Assembly (NCBI RefSeq): GCF_000263855.1
Contig: NZ_AJWX01000034.1
Location: 1-61,701, forward strand
Direction of reading: 5' to 3'
Length of the DNA stretch: 61,701 nt
Origin: Pseudomonas sp. M47T1
GTDB taxonomy: Bacteria; Pseudomonadota; Gammaproteobacteria; Pseudomonadales; Pseudomonadaceae
Positions 24,610 through 32,742 of this stretch are shown here, in pieces (the stretch's first letter is position 1; every line of letters starts with the position of its first letter). The position numbers and the translations under genes were made by a program. The notes below the pieces were generated by a model that saw only the letters and a list, made by a program, of their open reading frames with translations, made no database searches and was not told the origin of the DNA.

Positions 24610-25926
24610 TCAGTCGACCAGCGGCACCTTGCGCGGGGCCATCAGGTACAACCAGGCCAGGGCAATGAAGTACATGCCCGGGATAATCATGAACAGCACG
24701 TGATAGTTGTTGTTCGTCGCCGTCAGGATGTAACCCACGATCTGCGTCATGAACATCCCGCCCACGGCCGCGCACATGCCGCCAAAGCCGAACACCGTGC
24801 TCATCATGTGCTTGGGCGTGTAGTCCATCACCACCGCCCAGATGTTCGCGGTCCAGGCCTGGTGCGCGGCGATGGCCAGTGAAATCGCCAACACCGCCAC
24901 CCACAGGTTGCTGGCGCCGGCCGCGCCGATCACGGCGATGATGCACAGGGCGAACAGCAGCATGGAAGTCAGGCGCGCCTTGACCGGCGACACGCCCCGG
25001 CCAATCAGGAAGGACGACAGGATACCGCCGCCAACGCTGCCGAAGTCGGCGCTCAGGTAGATGATGATCAACGGGATGCCCATCTGGGTCACGTTGATGC
25101 CCAACTGGTATTGCTGGTTCAGAAACGGCGGCAGCCAGTACAGATAGAACCAGAACACCGGCGCCGTCAGCGCGTTGGCCACGGCATAGGCCCAGGTACC
25201 ACGCATGCGCAGGATGCGGTGGAAGGGCACGGTGCTCTGTTCAGGCTCGGGCTCGCCCTGAATGTAATCCAGCTCGCTTTGCTTCACCCGCGGGTGATCT
25301 TCGGGGTTGTAGTACTTCAGGCCCCAGAGCACGGTCCAGGTCAGGCCCAGGCACGCCATGCAGATGAACGCAGCCTGCCAGCCCCACACGGCGAGGATCA
25401 ACGGCAGCATCACCGGGGTAATCATGGCTCCGACGTTGGTACCGGCGTTGAAAATGCCGGTGGACACGGCGCGTTCGCCAGCCGGGAACCACAGGCGGGT
25501 AGTCTTCACGCACGCCGGGTAGTTGGCGGCCTCGGTCATGCCCAGAATGAATCGGCATACCATGAAGCCCACGGCGGATGTCGCCAGGCCGTGCAGGCCC
25601 GTGGCCAGGCTCCACAGCAGTACCGCGCAGAAGAACACGCGCTTGACGCCGACCTTGTCGATCAACCGGCCTTGCAGCACGTAGCCGATGGCGTAGCCCA
25701 CCTGGAACCAGAAGTTGATGTTGGCGTAGTCCATCGCCGTCCAGCTCATTTCCTTGGCCAGGATAGGCTGCATCACGCCCAGGGCGGCGCGGTCGATGTA
25801 GTTCAGGGTGGTGGCGAAGAACACCAGGGCCAACATGCCCCAGCGGGTTTTGCCGACGGCCAGGGCACCGCGGATTTTCTCGCCCATGCTGACGTGGCGA
25901 GGGGCAAGAGCATTTACAGCGTGCAT
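24610..25926 (-). CDS. MFS transporter, anion:cation symporter (ACS) group
   Basis: A 438-residue, 12-helix major facilitator. FATTLNYIDRAALGVMQPILAKE, an acidic DxxR-type loop (LIDKVGVKRVFF), and GMTEAANYPACVKTTRLWFP are typical of the ACS group, which moves organic anions such as hexuronates, tartrate and phthalate with protons. The ATG at 25926 fits the family start; a frame to 26004 adds an unsupported leader. It is divergent from quiC, sharing a 352-base promoter region with PcaU-like and TetR-like sites, so quinate, shikimate or a related ring acid is the likely cargo (inference). Confidence 0.86.
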   Translation of the reverse strand: MHAVNALAPRHVSMGEKIRGALAVGKTRWGMLALVFFATTLNYIDRAALGVMQPILAKEMSWTAMDYANINFWFQVGYAIGYVLQGRLIDKVGVKRVFFCAVLLWSLATGLHGLATSAVGFMVCRFILGMTEAANYPACVKTTRLWFPAGERAVSTGIFNAGTNVGAMITPVMLPLILAVWGWQAAFICMACLGLTWTVLWGLKYYNPEDHPRVKQSELDYIQGEPEPEQSTVPFHRILRMRGTWAYAVANALTAPVFWFYLYWLPPFLNQQYQLGINVTQMGIPLIIIYLSADFGSVGGGILSSFLIGRGVSPVKARLTSMLLFALCIIAVIGAAGASNLWVAVLAISLAIAAHQAWTANIWAVVMDYTPKHMMSTVFGFGGMCAAVGGMFMTQIVGYILTATNNNYHVLFMIIPGMYFIALAWLYLMAPRKVPLVD

Positions 25927-26084
25927 GGTAGTTACCCGATTCTTGACATTTTTATGGAGTAGCGCAGCGCTGGTGTTCTCTGGGTCTGAGAAAACCAGTT
26001 TCACTCGTCAGTTGGCTTTTGGCCGTAGGACGGACTTCAATGAGGGGTGGGGATGTTGGCCATTGCTCGAAAAATCGTCAATTG

Positions 26085-26130
26085 AACCGGCCGGTTTTCG
26101 GTCGATAATCGCACACAAAACTAACTGGTT
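26085..26130. promoter_or_regulatory. Operator cluster between MFS carrier and quiC
   Basis: Three motifs sit close together. AACCGGCCGGTT at 26085-26096 is a perfect 12-base palindrome. GGTCGATAATCGCAC at 26100-26114 differs by one base from the PcaR/PcaU-type site GTTCGATAATCGCAC as I recall it. ACTAACTGGTT at 26120-26130 matches a site before aroQ (35956-35966). The remainder of the 25927-26278 gap has no gene. Confidence 0.6.
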
Positions 26131-26278
26131 CGTACGCGCTGAAATTGCGGTATAAATTAGCTTCCAAGAATTCTTTCAACCCGCCGCAGGTGTGCTTGAC
26201 GCCCTGTAGCGGACACCGGTTAGCTGCCGAAATTGTGCACCCGAGGGTGCCCATGCAGCAGCCCCATGGAGCTGAAAC

Positions 26279-28189
26279 ATGCATCGTTCGATTGCCACCG
26301 TCTCCCTGAGCGGTACCCTGCCGGAAAAACTCGAAGCCATCGCCGCCGCGGGCTTCGACGGCGTCGAGATCTTCGAAAACGACCTGCTTTACTATGACGG
26401 CAGCCCCCGTGAGATCCGCCAGATGTGCGCTGATCTGGGCATCGCCATCACCCTGTTCCAACCCTTCCGCGACTTCGAAGGCTGCCGCCGCGACCGCCTG
26501 GCACGCAACATCGAACGCGCCGAGCGCAAATTCGACCTGATGCAGGAACTGGGCACCGACCTGGTACTGGTTTGCAGCAACGCCTCTGCCGACTCGGTGG
26601 GCGACCGCCAGATCCTGATCGACGACCTGCACCTGCTGGCCGAACACGCTGGCAAGCGCGACCTGCGCATTGGCTACGAAGCCCTGGCCTGGGGTAAGCA
26701 CGTCAACACCTACCAGCAGGTGTGGGACATCGTCAAAGCCGCCGACCACCCCAACCTGGGCGTGTTGCTGGACAGCTTCCACACCCTGTCGCTGAAGGGC
26801 GACCCGGCGGCTATCGCCGACATCCCCGGCGACAAGATCTTCTTCGTGCAAATGGCCGACGCGCCCATCCTGAACATGGACGTGCTGGAGTGGAGCCGCC
26901 ACTTCCGCTGTTTCCCTGGCCAGGGCGAGTTCGACCTGCCGGGCTTCCTGGCGCCTATCATCAAGTCGGGCTATACCGGCCCGCTGTCGCTGGAAATCTT
27001 CAACGATGGCTTCCGCGCCGCGCCGCCACGTGCCAATGCCGCCGACGGCCTGCGCTCGCTGCTGTACCTTGAAGAGAAAACCCGCAAGCTGCTGGAAAAG
27101 GAAAACACCCCGGTCCCGAATCTGGACATCCTGTTCTCGCCGCCTGAGGCCGCCCCGTACGACGGCATCGAATTCCTTGAATTCGCCGTCGACGAGGCCC
27201 AGGGCGCCAAGCTTGCCAACTGGCTGGAGCAACTGGGCTTCGCCAAGGCTGGCCAGCATAAGTCCAAGGCCGTGAGCCTGATGCGTCAGGGCGACATCAA
27301 CCTGATCCTAAACTCGGAGCCATACTCGTTCGCCCACAACTTCTTTGAGTCCCATGGCCCATCGCTGTGCGCCACGGCCATTCGCGTGAAAGACAGCGCC
27401 AAGGCGCTGGAGCGGGCAGTGGCCTACAAGGGCCAGCCGTTCCGTGGCCTGGTAGGCCCCAACGAGCGCGAACTGGCCGCCGTGCGCGCCCCTGATGGCA
27501 GCCTGATCTACCTGGTGGACCAGGACGACCAGGGCCGCACCATCTATGACACCGACTTCAGTGTGCAGGACGTCAAGCCCAGCGCTCTGGGCCTCAAGCG
27601 TATCGACCACATGGCCATGGCCCTGCCGCCGGACAACCTGGACAACTGGACGCTGTTCTACAAGAGCCTGCTGGACTTCACCGCCGACGACGAAGTGGTG
27701 CTGCCCGATCCTTACGGCCTGGTGAAAAGCCGCGCCGTGCGCAGCCGCGACAGCTCGATCCGCTTGCCGCTGAACATCTCGGAAAACCGCAACACGGCGA
27801 TTTCCCACGCGTTGTCTACCTACCGTGGGTCGGGCGTGCACCACATCGCCTTCGATTGCGACGACATCTTCGCGGCCGTGACCAAGGCCAAGGAATCGGG
27901 GCTGGCGCTGCTGGACATCCCGCTCAACTACTACGATGACCTGGCCGCGCGCTTCGATTTCGATGACGAATTCCTCAGCGAGCTGGCGTATTACAACGTG
28001 CTCTACGACCGTGATGCCAACGGTGGCGAGCTGTTCCACGTGTACACCGAACCCTTCGAAGACCGCTTCTTCTTCGAAATCATCCAGCGTCGCAATGGTT
28101 ATGCCGGCTACGGGGCGGCGAACGTGGCGGTGCGCCTGGCAGCCATGGCCAAGGCGCGCAGCAAGGGTGTCCGCCACGCCAAACTGTAA
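26279..28189 (+). CDS. quiC: 3-dehydroshikimate dehydratase fused to a 4-hydroxyphenylpyruvate dioxygenase-like domain
   Basis: A 636-residue two-domain protein. Residues 1 to about 275 are a TIM-barrel dehydratase (ATVSLSGTLPEKLEAIAAAGFDGVEIFENDLL opening; GYEALAWGKHVNTYQQ; LDSFHTLS; FFVQMADAP; LSLEIFNDGF), converting 3-dehydroshikimate to protocatechuate. Residues about 295-630 are a VOC/HPPD-like domain with its iron triad intact (His in RIDHMAM, His in VHHIAFD, Glu in FFFEIIQRR). This fusion matches the QuiC1 type known from P. putida; the C-terminal half is not needed in single-domain dehydratases. The product is the substrate of PcaHG, encoded 7 kb to the left. The ATG at 26279 directly precedes the first barrel strand. 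Confidence 0.93.
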   Translation: MHRSIATVSLSGTLPEKLEAIAAAGFDGVEIFENDLLYYDGSPREIRQMCADLGIAITLFQPFRDFEGCRRDRLARNIERAERKFDLMQELGTDLVLVCSNASADSVGDRQILIDDLHLLAEHAGKRDLRIGYEALAWGKHVNTYQQVWDIVKAADHPNLGVLLDSFHTLSLKGDPAAIADIPGDKIFFVQMADAPILNMDVLEWSRHFRCFPGQGEFDLPGFLAPIIKSGYTGPLSLEIFNDGFRAAPPRANAADGLRSLLYLEEKTRKLLEKENTPVPNLDILFSPPEAAPYDGIEFLEFAVDEAQGAKLANWLEQLGFAKAGQHKSKAVSLMRQGDINLILNSEPYSFAHNFFESHGPSLCATAIRVKDSAKALERAVAYKGQPFRGLVGPNERELAAVRAPDGSLIYLVDQDDQGRTIYDTDFSVQDVKPSALGLKRIDHMAMALPPDNLDNWTLFYKSLLDFTADDEVVLPDPYGLVKSRAVRSRDSSIRLPLNISENRNTAISHALSTYRGSGVHHIAFDCDDIFAAVTKAKESGLALLDIPLNYYDDLAARFDFDDEFLSELAYYNVLYDRDANGGELFHVYTEPFEDRFFFEIIQRRNGYAGYGAANVAVRLAAMAKARSKGVRHAKL

Positions 28190-28205
28190 CCATTTTTAAA
28201 AAGTG

Positions 28206-28235
28206 GCAAGCCTTTGGTTGTATACAAAGGCTTGC
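28206..28235. repeat. Perfect 11-bp stem-loop between quiC and the TetR gene
   Basis: GCAAGCCTTTG (28206-28216) and CAAAGGCTTGC (28225-28235) enclose eight bases. No T run follows on the plus strand, so it is not a classical terminator there; on the minus strand TTTTT follows a few bases later. It could be an attenuating hairpin, a minus-strand terminator, or an operator of the adjacent TetR regulator. Confidence 0.6.
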
Positions 28236-28300
28236 AGGCTTCCTTCGCCGCGCTGGCCGCTCCATAATTGCCGCTGTTTAACGATGGCCGTGAGCCCAGA

Positions 28301-28972
28301 ATGACAACAATGACAGAAAGCTCCGTGGACGCTGCCCAAGCGCCGCCACGCAAGAGCCGCAAGAACAACCCCGAGAAAACCCGCGAGAACATTCTCCAGG
28401 CGGCAATCGCCGAGTTCGTCCAGCAAGGCCTGGCGGGTGCACGGGTGGACGCTATTGCCGAGCGTACGCAAACCTCCAAGCGCATGATCTACTACTACTT
28501 CGGCAGCAAGGAACAGTTGTACGTCGAGGTGCTGGAAAAACTCTACGGCGACATCCGCAGCACCGAGGTAGACCTGCACCTGGGCGAGTTGGAGCCGCGC
28601 GAGGGTATTCGCCGCCTGGTGGAGTTCACCTTCGATCACCACGACCGCAACGTCGACTTCGTGCGCATCGTCTGTAACGAAAACATGCACAAGGGCGAGT
28701 ACATCAAGCAATCCTCGGCGATTCGCGCGATGAACAAGACCGTGCTGCATGCCTTGGACGAAGTGCTGGAGCGTGGCGCCAAGGCCGGCCTGTTCCGTCA
28801 GGGGCTGGCTGCGCTGGACGTGCATTTGCTGATCAGCTCGTTCTGCTTCTACCGCGTGTCCAACAAGCACACCTTCGGTGAAATCTTCCAGATCGACTTC
28901 AGTGAGGAAGCGCACAAGGTGCGTCATCGCGAGATGATCGTGGAAACGGTGCTGCGTTTCCTGCAGCCCTGA
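28301..28972 (+). CDS. quiR: TetR-family transcriptional regulator
   Basis: A 223-residue TetR regulator. The DNA-binding part (residues about 22-70) reads KTRENILQAAIAEFVQQGLAGARVDAIAERTQTSKRMIYYYFGSKEQLY, the standard TetR helix-turn-helix; the C-terminal half is the effector and dimer domain. It is 111 bases downstream of quiC on the same strand. The ATG at 28301 is chosen; a TTG-started frame at 28268 is weaker. It is a candidate for control of quiC, the MFS gene and aroQ through ACTAACYGGTT sites. The symbol is tentative, based on position. Confidence 0.8.
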   Translation: MTTMTESSVDAAQAPPRKSRKNNPEKTRENILQAAIAEFVQQGLAGARVDAIAERTQTSKRMIYYYFGSKEQLYVEVLEKLYGDIRSTEVDLHLGELEPREGIRRLVEFTFDHHDRNVDFVRIVCNENMHKGEYIKQSSAIRAMNKTVLHALDEVLERGAKAGLFRQGLAALDVHLLISSFCFYRVSNKHTFGEIFQIDFSEEAHKVRHREMIVETVLRFLQP

Positions 28973-30626
28973 TCGGTTGTTCGGCCAGGCTCAGGCCTGC
29001 CAGGTAACCGAATGTCAGCGCCGGCCCCAGGGTGATGCCACCACTGGGGTAATGGCCGCCCATGATACTGGACATGTCATTGCCCACGGCATGCAGCCCC
29101 TCGATGACCTCGGCGTTTGCGTCCAGCACCCGGGCGTGGCAGTCAGTGGCAAGGCCGCTGAACGTGCCCAGGCTTCCCGGTTCCAGTTTCACCGCATAGA
29201 ACGGCCCCTTGCGCAGCTCGCCCAATGACGGATTGGGGTTATGCAGCGCTTCACCCTGGGCGCGGTTATAGGCCGATTCGCCGCGCTGGAACTCATCATC
29301 CCTGCCGTGTCGCGCGCCTGCGTTGAAGTGATCCACCGTGCGCTTCAGTTGGTTGGCATTGATGCCGCAGCGCTCGGCCAGTTCGCTCAATGTGCGGCCC
29401 TTCATCAGGTAACCCTGGCGGCGCAAGCGCCAGGTGGGCAGCGGAAACGGGCGCGCAGCCCCCAGGCCATAGCGGCGTTGGGCCTTGTGGTCGCAGATCA
29501 GCCAGCAGTGGGGCTGGCGGTCGCCGGGGGCGGCGGCGAACAACGCCTGCATGAAATCATGGTAAGAGTCGGCTTCGTTGGTAAACCGTTTACCGTCGTC
29601 GCGCACGGCGATGAAGCCGGGCTTGGCGCGGTCCATCAGGTGGGGAAAAGCGCTGCCCTGCACCTTCGACACAGGGGCCCAGGCTGCGCAATGGGCCAGG
29701 GCTGGCATCACTGCACCCATCTGTTCGCCCAATCGCAAGCCGTCACCGGTATTTTCGGCTGGCGCCGCCGACAGGTAGTTGTCATGGTGGGACAGGGCGG
29801 CCATGCGCGCGGGGTCATGGGCAAAGCCGCCAGCGGCCAGTACTACCCCGCACCGCGCGCGAAGTGCCCCTGTGGATAACTTCGCGCCTACCACGCGCTG
29901 GCCTTCGCGCAGCAACGCCAGCGCCGGCGTACCCACTCGCAGTTCGACGTTCAGGTCCAGCGCACTGCGCAGCAGCCGCGCCACCAGGGCATTGCCGTTG
30001 ACCAAATGCAGCCCGCGCCCCTGCAGCAGGCGGTCGCGCCAATGGCGCAGCAGGCGCCCCGCCACGTAAAACGCCGAGCGCGGCGAGCGCGTGGCGTTGA
30101 AGAAGTGCGCCAGGTCGGCGCCGCCGGCAATGCCCATGCCGCCCAGGCTGATCAGATCGAGGGGTGGTCGCAGTTTGTTGAGCCAGTTACCCAGCTGTCG
30201 GCCGTCAAACGGCTGTGCGCACAAGGATCGGCCACCCGTGGCCGCGCCAGGTGAAGCGTGCATGTCGGGCATATGGCTGCCGGAGTAGAACTGCACCTGG
30301 GTATGCTGTTGGAAGAAGTCCACCATCTGTGGCGCCTGTTGCAGGTAGGTCTGCAGGCGCTCGTCCAGCACAGGGGTGAGCAATTCGTGACGCAGGTAGT
30401 TTTCCACCGCGCCGGGTGTCTCCACTTGGCCGTCGGCCACCGCCAGCGGGTTGCCAGGCACCCACAGCCAGCCGCCGGACCAGGCGCTGGTGCCGCCCAG
30501 TTGGTGATGCTTTTCGGCTACGATCACCTTCAGCCCATGGTGCGCGGCGGTCACGGCAGCGGCCAGCCCCGAGGCCCCCGAACCTATGACCAATACATCG
30601 CAGTCGTAAAACTTGGAAGCGTTCAT
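28899..30626 (-). CDS. FAD-dependent dehydrogenase of the ketosteroid-dehydrogenase group (paralogue 2)
   Basis: A 575-residue paralogue of the flavoprotein at 20902 and closer to it than to the one at 31005. The FAD fold is DVLVIGSGASGLAAAVTAAHHG at residue 8 onward, then GGTSAWSGGWLWVPGNPLA, and the C-terminal GHYPSGGITLGPALTFGYLAG. As in paralogue 1 the YPGPG position is altered (YPSGG). Its last 74 bases overlap the 3' end of the TetR gene on the other strand, so transcripts would be antisense at their ends. It is the last gene of a leftward operon beginning with the AroE-like gene at 33552. Confidence 0.86.
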   Translation of the reverse strand: MNASKFYDCDVLVIGSGASGLAAAVTAAHHGLKVIVAEKHHQLGGTSAWSGGWLWVPGNPLAVADGQVETPGAVENYLRHELLTPVLDERLQTYLQQAPQMVDFFQQHTQVQFYSGSHMPDMHASPGAATGGRSLCAQPFDGRQLGNWLNKLRPPLDLISLGGMGIAGGADLAHFFNATRSPRSAFYVAGRLLRHWRDRLLQGRGLHLVNGNALVARLLRSALDLNVELRVGTPALALLREGQRVVGAKLSTGALRARCGVVLAAGGFAHDPARMAALSHHDNYLSAAPAENTGDGLRLGEQMGAVMPALAHCAAWAPVSKVQGSAFPHLMDRAKPGFIAVRDDGKRFTNEADSYHDFMQALFAAAPGDRQPHCWLICDHKAQRRYGLGAARPFPLPTWRLRRQGYLMKGRTLSELAERCGINANQLKRTVDHFNAGARHGRDDEFQRGESAYNRAQGEALHNPNPSLGELRKGPFYAVKLEPGSLGTFSGLATDCHARVLDANAEVIEGLHAVGNDMSSIMGGHYPSGGITLGPALTFGYLAGLSLAEQPIRAAGNAAPFPRSSRDDAPCALPH

Positions 30627-30681
30627 GGCAGCCCTTTCATGGGGTGTTATCAACTCGCGATGCAGGCCGCGCGAGTTTCAG

Positions 30682-31002
30682 TTATTTCAGCGGTGAAAAC
30701 GCCGTAGGCCGCATCATCCGCGACTCCAACTTCACCACCGCATCCAGCTCCTTGTTCTTGCGGCTGAACTCCATCCACCGGCTGTCGGCGGCCATGGCCG
30801 TGCGGCGGGCCATGCGATCGTCCAGGCTATTCCACGCCCAGATGTGCACCACTTGGTTGACGTCACCGATCTCGGTGGTGAAAAAGCCGATCAACTGGCC
30901 CAGGTGCTCGGTTTGCACCGCCAACGCATCGCTTTGATACAGGGCCAGCCAGTCGGCCAGTTTGGTGGGTTTCAGGGTGTAGGTGCGCAGTTCGTAGAAC
31001 AT
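30682..31002 (-). CDS. NIPSNAP-family protein
   Basis: A 106-residue dimeric alpha-beta barrel protein beginning MFYELRTYTLKPTKLADWL, the signature NIPSNAP opening, with VVHIWAWNSLDDRMARR later. Bacterial members are small and lack a firm function, though they often sit with oxidoreductases in catabolic operons and may bind or protect an unstable intermediate. The ATG at 31002 overlaps nothing; an upstream TTG at 31008 would overlap the preceding stop. It lies between two flavoprotein genes of the same operon. Confidence 0.82.
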   Translation of the reverse strand: MFYELRTYTLKPTKLADWLALYQSDALAVQTEHLGQLIGFFTTEIGDVNQVVHIWAWNSLDDRMARRTAMAADSRWMEFSRKNKELDAVVKLESRMMRPTAFSPLK

Positions 31003-31004
31003 GT

Positions 31005-32732
31005 TCAAGCCTCGGTGGTGGCGTGGGTGCCGGCGCGCAAGCGCTCGGCAATATGGGTGGCAGCGATGTAGCCGAAGGTCAGGCCCGGGCCGATGGTGAT
31101 GCCGGGGCCGGGGTAGGTACCGTCCATGATCGAGTTCATGTCATTGCCGGCGGCGTACAGCCCGGGAATGGGCTGGCCCTGCCCGTCGACCACATTGGCG
31201 TTGGCATCCGTGACCAGCCCGCGAGCCGAGCCCAGGTCGCCGGTTTCGACACGAATGGCATACCACGGTGCGCGAGTCAGCGGCGCCAGGCACGGATTGG
31301 GCGTGTGATGGGGGTCGCCCAGGGAGCGGTTATAGCTGTTGCCGCCCTTGTTGAACTGGCTGTCGGCGCCCGTCAACGCGTCGGCATTGTGCTGGCGCAG
31401 GGTGGCGGCCAGGCCCTTGGGGTCGATGCCGAGCAGGTGTGCCAACTGCTCCGGGCTGTCGGCGCGCATTAGGTAGCCGGCCTCGATCAAGGCGCCGTTA
31501 TCCACAGGCTTGGGCCGTGCCAGGCCCATGCCGTAGGCGTTCAACGCCTGGGCATCGGTGATCAGCCAGCATGGCGCGTTGCCTTCGGCCTGCATGGCCT
31601 GGACAAAGCAGTGATAGGAGTTGGCTTCGTTGACGAAGCGCTGGCCGGCACGGTTTACCGCGATGATGCCCGGCTTGGCGCGGTCGGTGACCAGGTGCGG
31701 GAAGCGTTCGAGTTCACCGTTGGGGCGCAGCAGCTGCGACACCGGTGCCCAGAAGAAATCGGCCGCCAGCCCTTCGCCCAGGCGTGCGCCGGCGGCCGTG
31801 GCCAACGCCAGGCTGTCGCCGTTGTTGTTGGGCGGTGACATGCTCAAGTGGCCGCTGCCCGTACCTGGCCGTCGTTGCCCGGCATCGGTGGCGGCGGCAA
31901 AACCGCCAGCGGCGCAGACCACGCCGCCGCAGGCCTGAACACGCAGGGTTTGCCCGTTGTAGCGAATGGTCAGGCCGGTAATGGCGCCGTTTTCGCTGAT
32001 CAGTGACTGAGTTTCCGCGCTCAGCCACAGCTGCACGCCTTTCTCGAAGGCCGTGGTGGCCAGGCGGGCGATCAATGCGTTGCCCACGGTCAGCCGAGTG
32101 CCCCGCGTGTAGCGCAGGCGGTCGCAACCGTAGCGGGCCATCAGTTTCACGCAATGCCACAGTGAACGAGGCGAGCGGCGCAAGCTGAGGAAGTGCTGGA
32201 TATCCACGCGGTTCACCATCATGCCGCCGAACAGCAGCATGCCTGGCGGCGGTGTGCGCAGGTGTTTGAACGCCGCCCCCAGGCGCCGACCGTCGTACTC
32301 CACCATTTCCAGTGCGCGGCCGCTGTCAGTGGCACCGGGCTCGTCGGGGTAGTAGTCGGGCGAGAAGGGCCGCAGGGCGTATTTCAGTTCGCTGTGGCTT
32401 TCCAGGTAGCGCAGGGCCTCGGCGCCGCGCGCAAGGTAGGCGTCCACCAGGTCGGCGCGGTAACCCTTGCCGATGGTGGTCTTGAGGTAGGTGCGCACGG
32501 CGTCGGGGCTGTCCTGCACCCCGGCGGCGCGGGCCTGGTCGGTACCGTAGACCCATACCGCGCCGCCGGAAATGGCCGAGGTGCCGCCGAAGGTATCGGC
32601 TTTTTCCACCACCAGCACGCTCAGGCCTCGGCAAGCGGCCGTGGTGGCCGCAGCGAAACCGGCGGCGCCGCTGCCCAGCACCACCAGGTCAAAATGGTGG
32701 GTCCAGCCTTGGGGTTGCATGGCTGCATTCAT
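31005..32732 (-). CDS. FAD-dependent dehydrogenase of the ketosteroid-dehydrogenase group (paralogue 3)
   Basis: A 575-residue flavoprotein with LVVLGSGAAGFAAATTAACRG (residues about 16-36), GGTSAISGGAVWVYG, and a C-terminal GTYPGPGITIGPGLTFGYIAA. The YPGPG stretch matches 3-ketosteroid-1-dehydrogenase, where this Tyr and Gly bind the substrate carbonyl, so this is the most KstD-like of the three. Steroid genes are absent, so a smaller ring ketone such as an oxo-cyclohexane carboxylate is more likely (inference). Its stop codon and the NIPSNAP start are two bases apart, showing tight coupling; the AroE-like gene lies ten bases upstream. Confidence 0.87.
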   Translation of the reverse strand: MNAAMQPQGWTHHFDLVVLGSGAAGFAAATTAACRGLSVLVVEKADTFGGTSAISGGAVWVYGTDQARAAGVQDSPDAVRTYLKTTIGKGYRADLVDAYLARGAEALRYLESHSELKYALRPFSPDYYPDEPGATDSGRALEMVEYDGRRLGAAFKHLRTPPPGMLLFGGMMVNRVDIQHFLSLRRSPRSLWHCVKLMARYGCDRLRYTRGTRLTVGNALIARLATTAFEKGVQLWLSAETQSLISENGAITGLTIRYNGQTLRVQACGGVVCAAGGFAAATDAGQRRPGTGSGHLSMSPPNNNGDSLALATAAGARLGEGLAADFFWAPVSQLLRPNGELERFPHLVTDRAKPGIIAVNRAGQRFVNEANSYHCFVQAMQAEGNAPCWLITDAQALNAYGMGLARPKPVDNGALIEAGYLMRADSPEQLAHLLGIDPKGLAATLRQHNADALTGADSQFNKGGNSYNRSLGDPHHTPNPCLAPLTRAPWYAIRVETGDLGSARGLVTDANANVVDGQGQPIPGLYAAGNDMNSIMDGTYPGPGITIGPGLTFGYIAATHIAERLRAGTHATTEA

Positions 32733-32742
32733 GACGGGCTCC

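Noticed and set aside
28899..32732. Steroid catabolism locus
   Set aside because: No ring-cleavage, side-chain or other steroid genes are near; the neighbours are shikimate-pathway enzymes.
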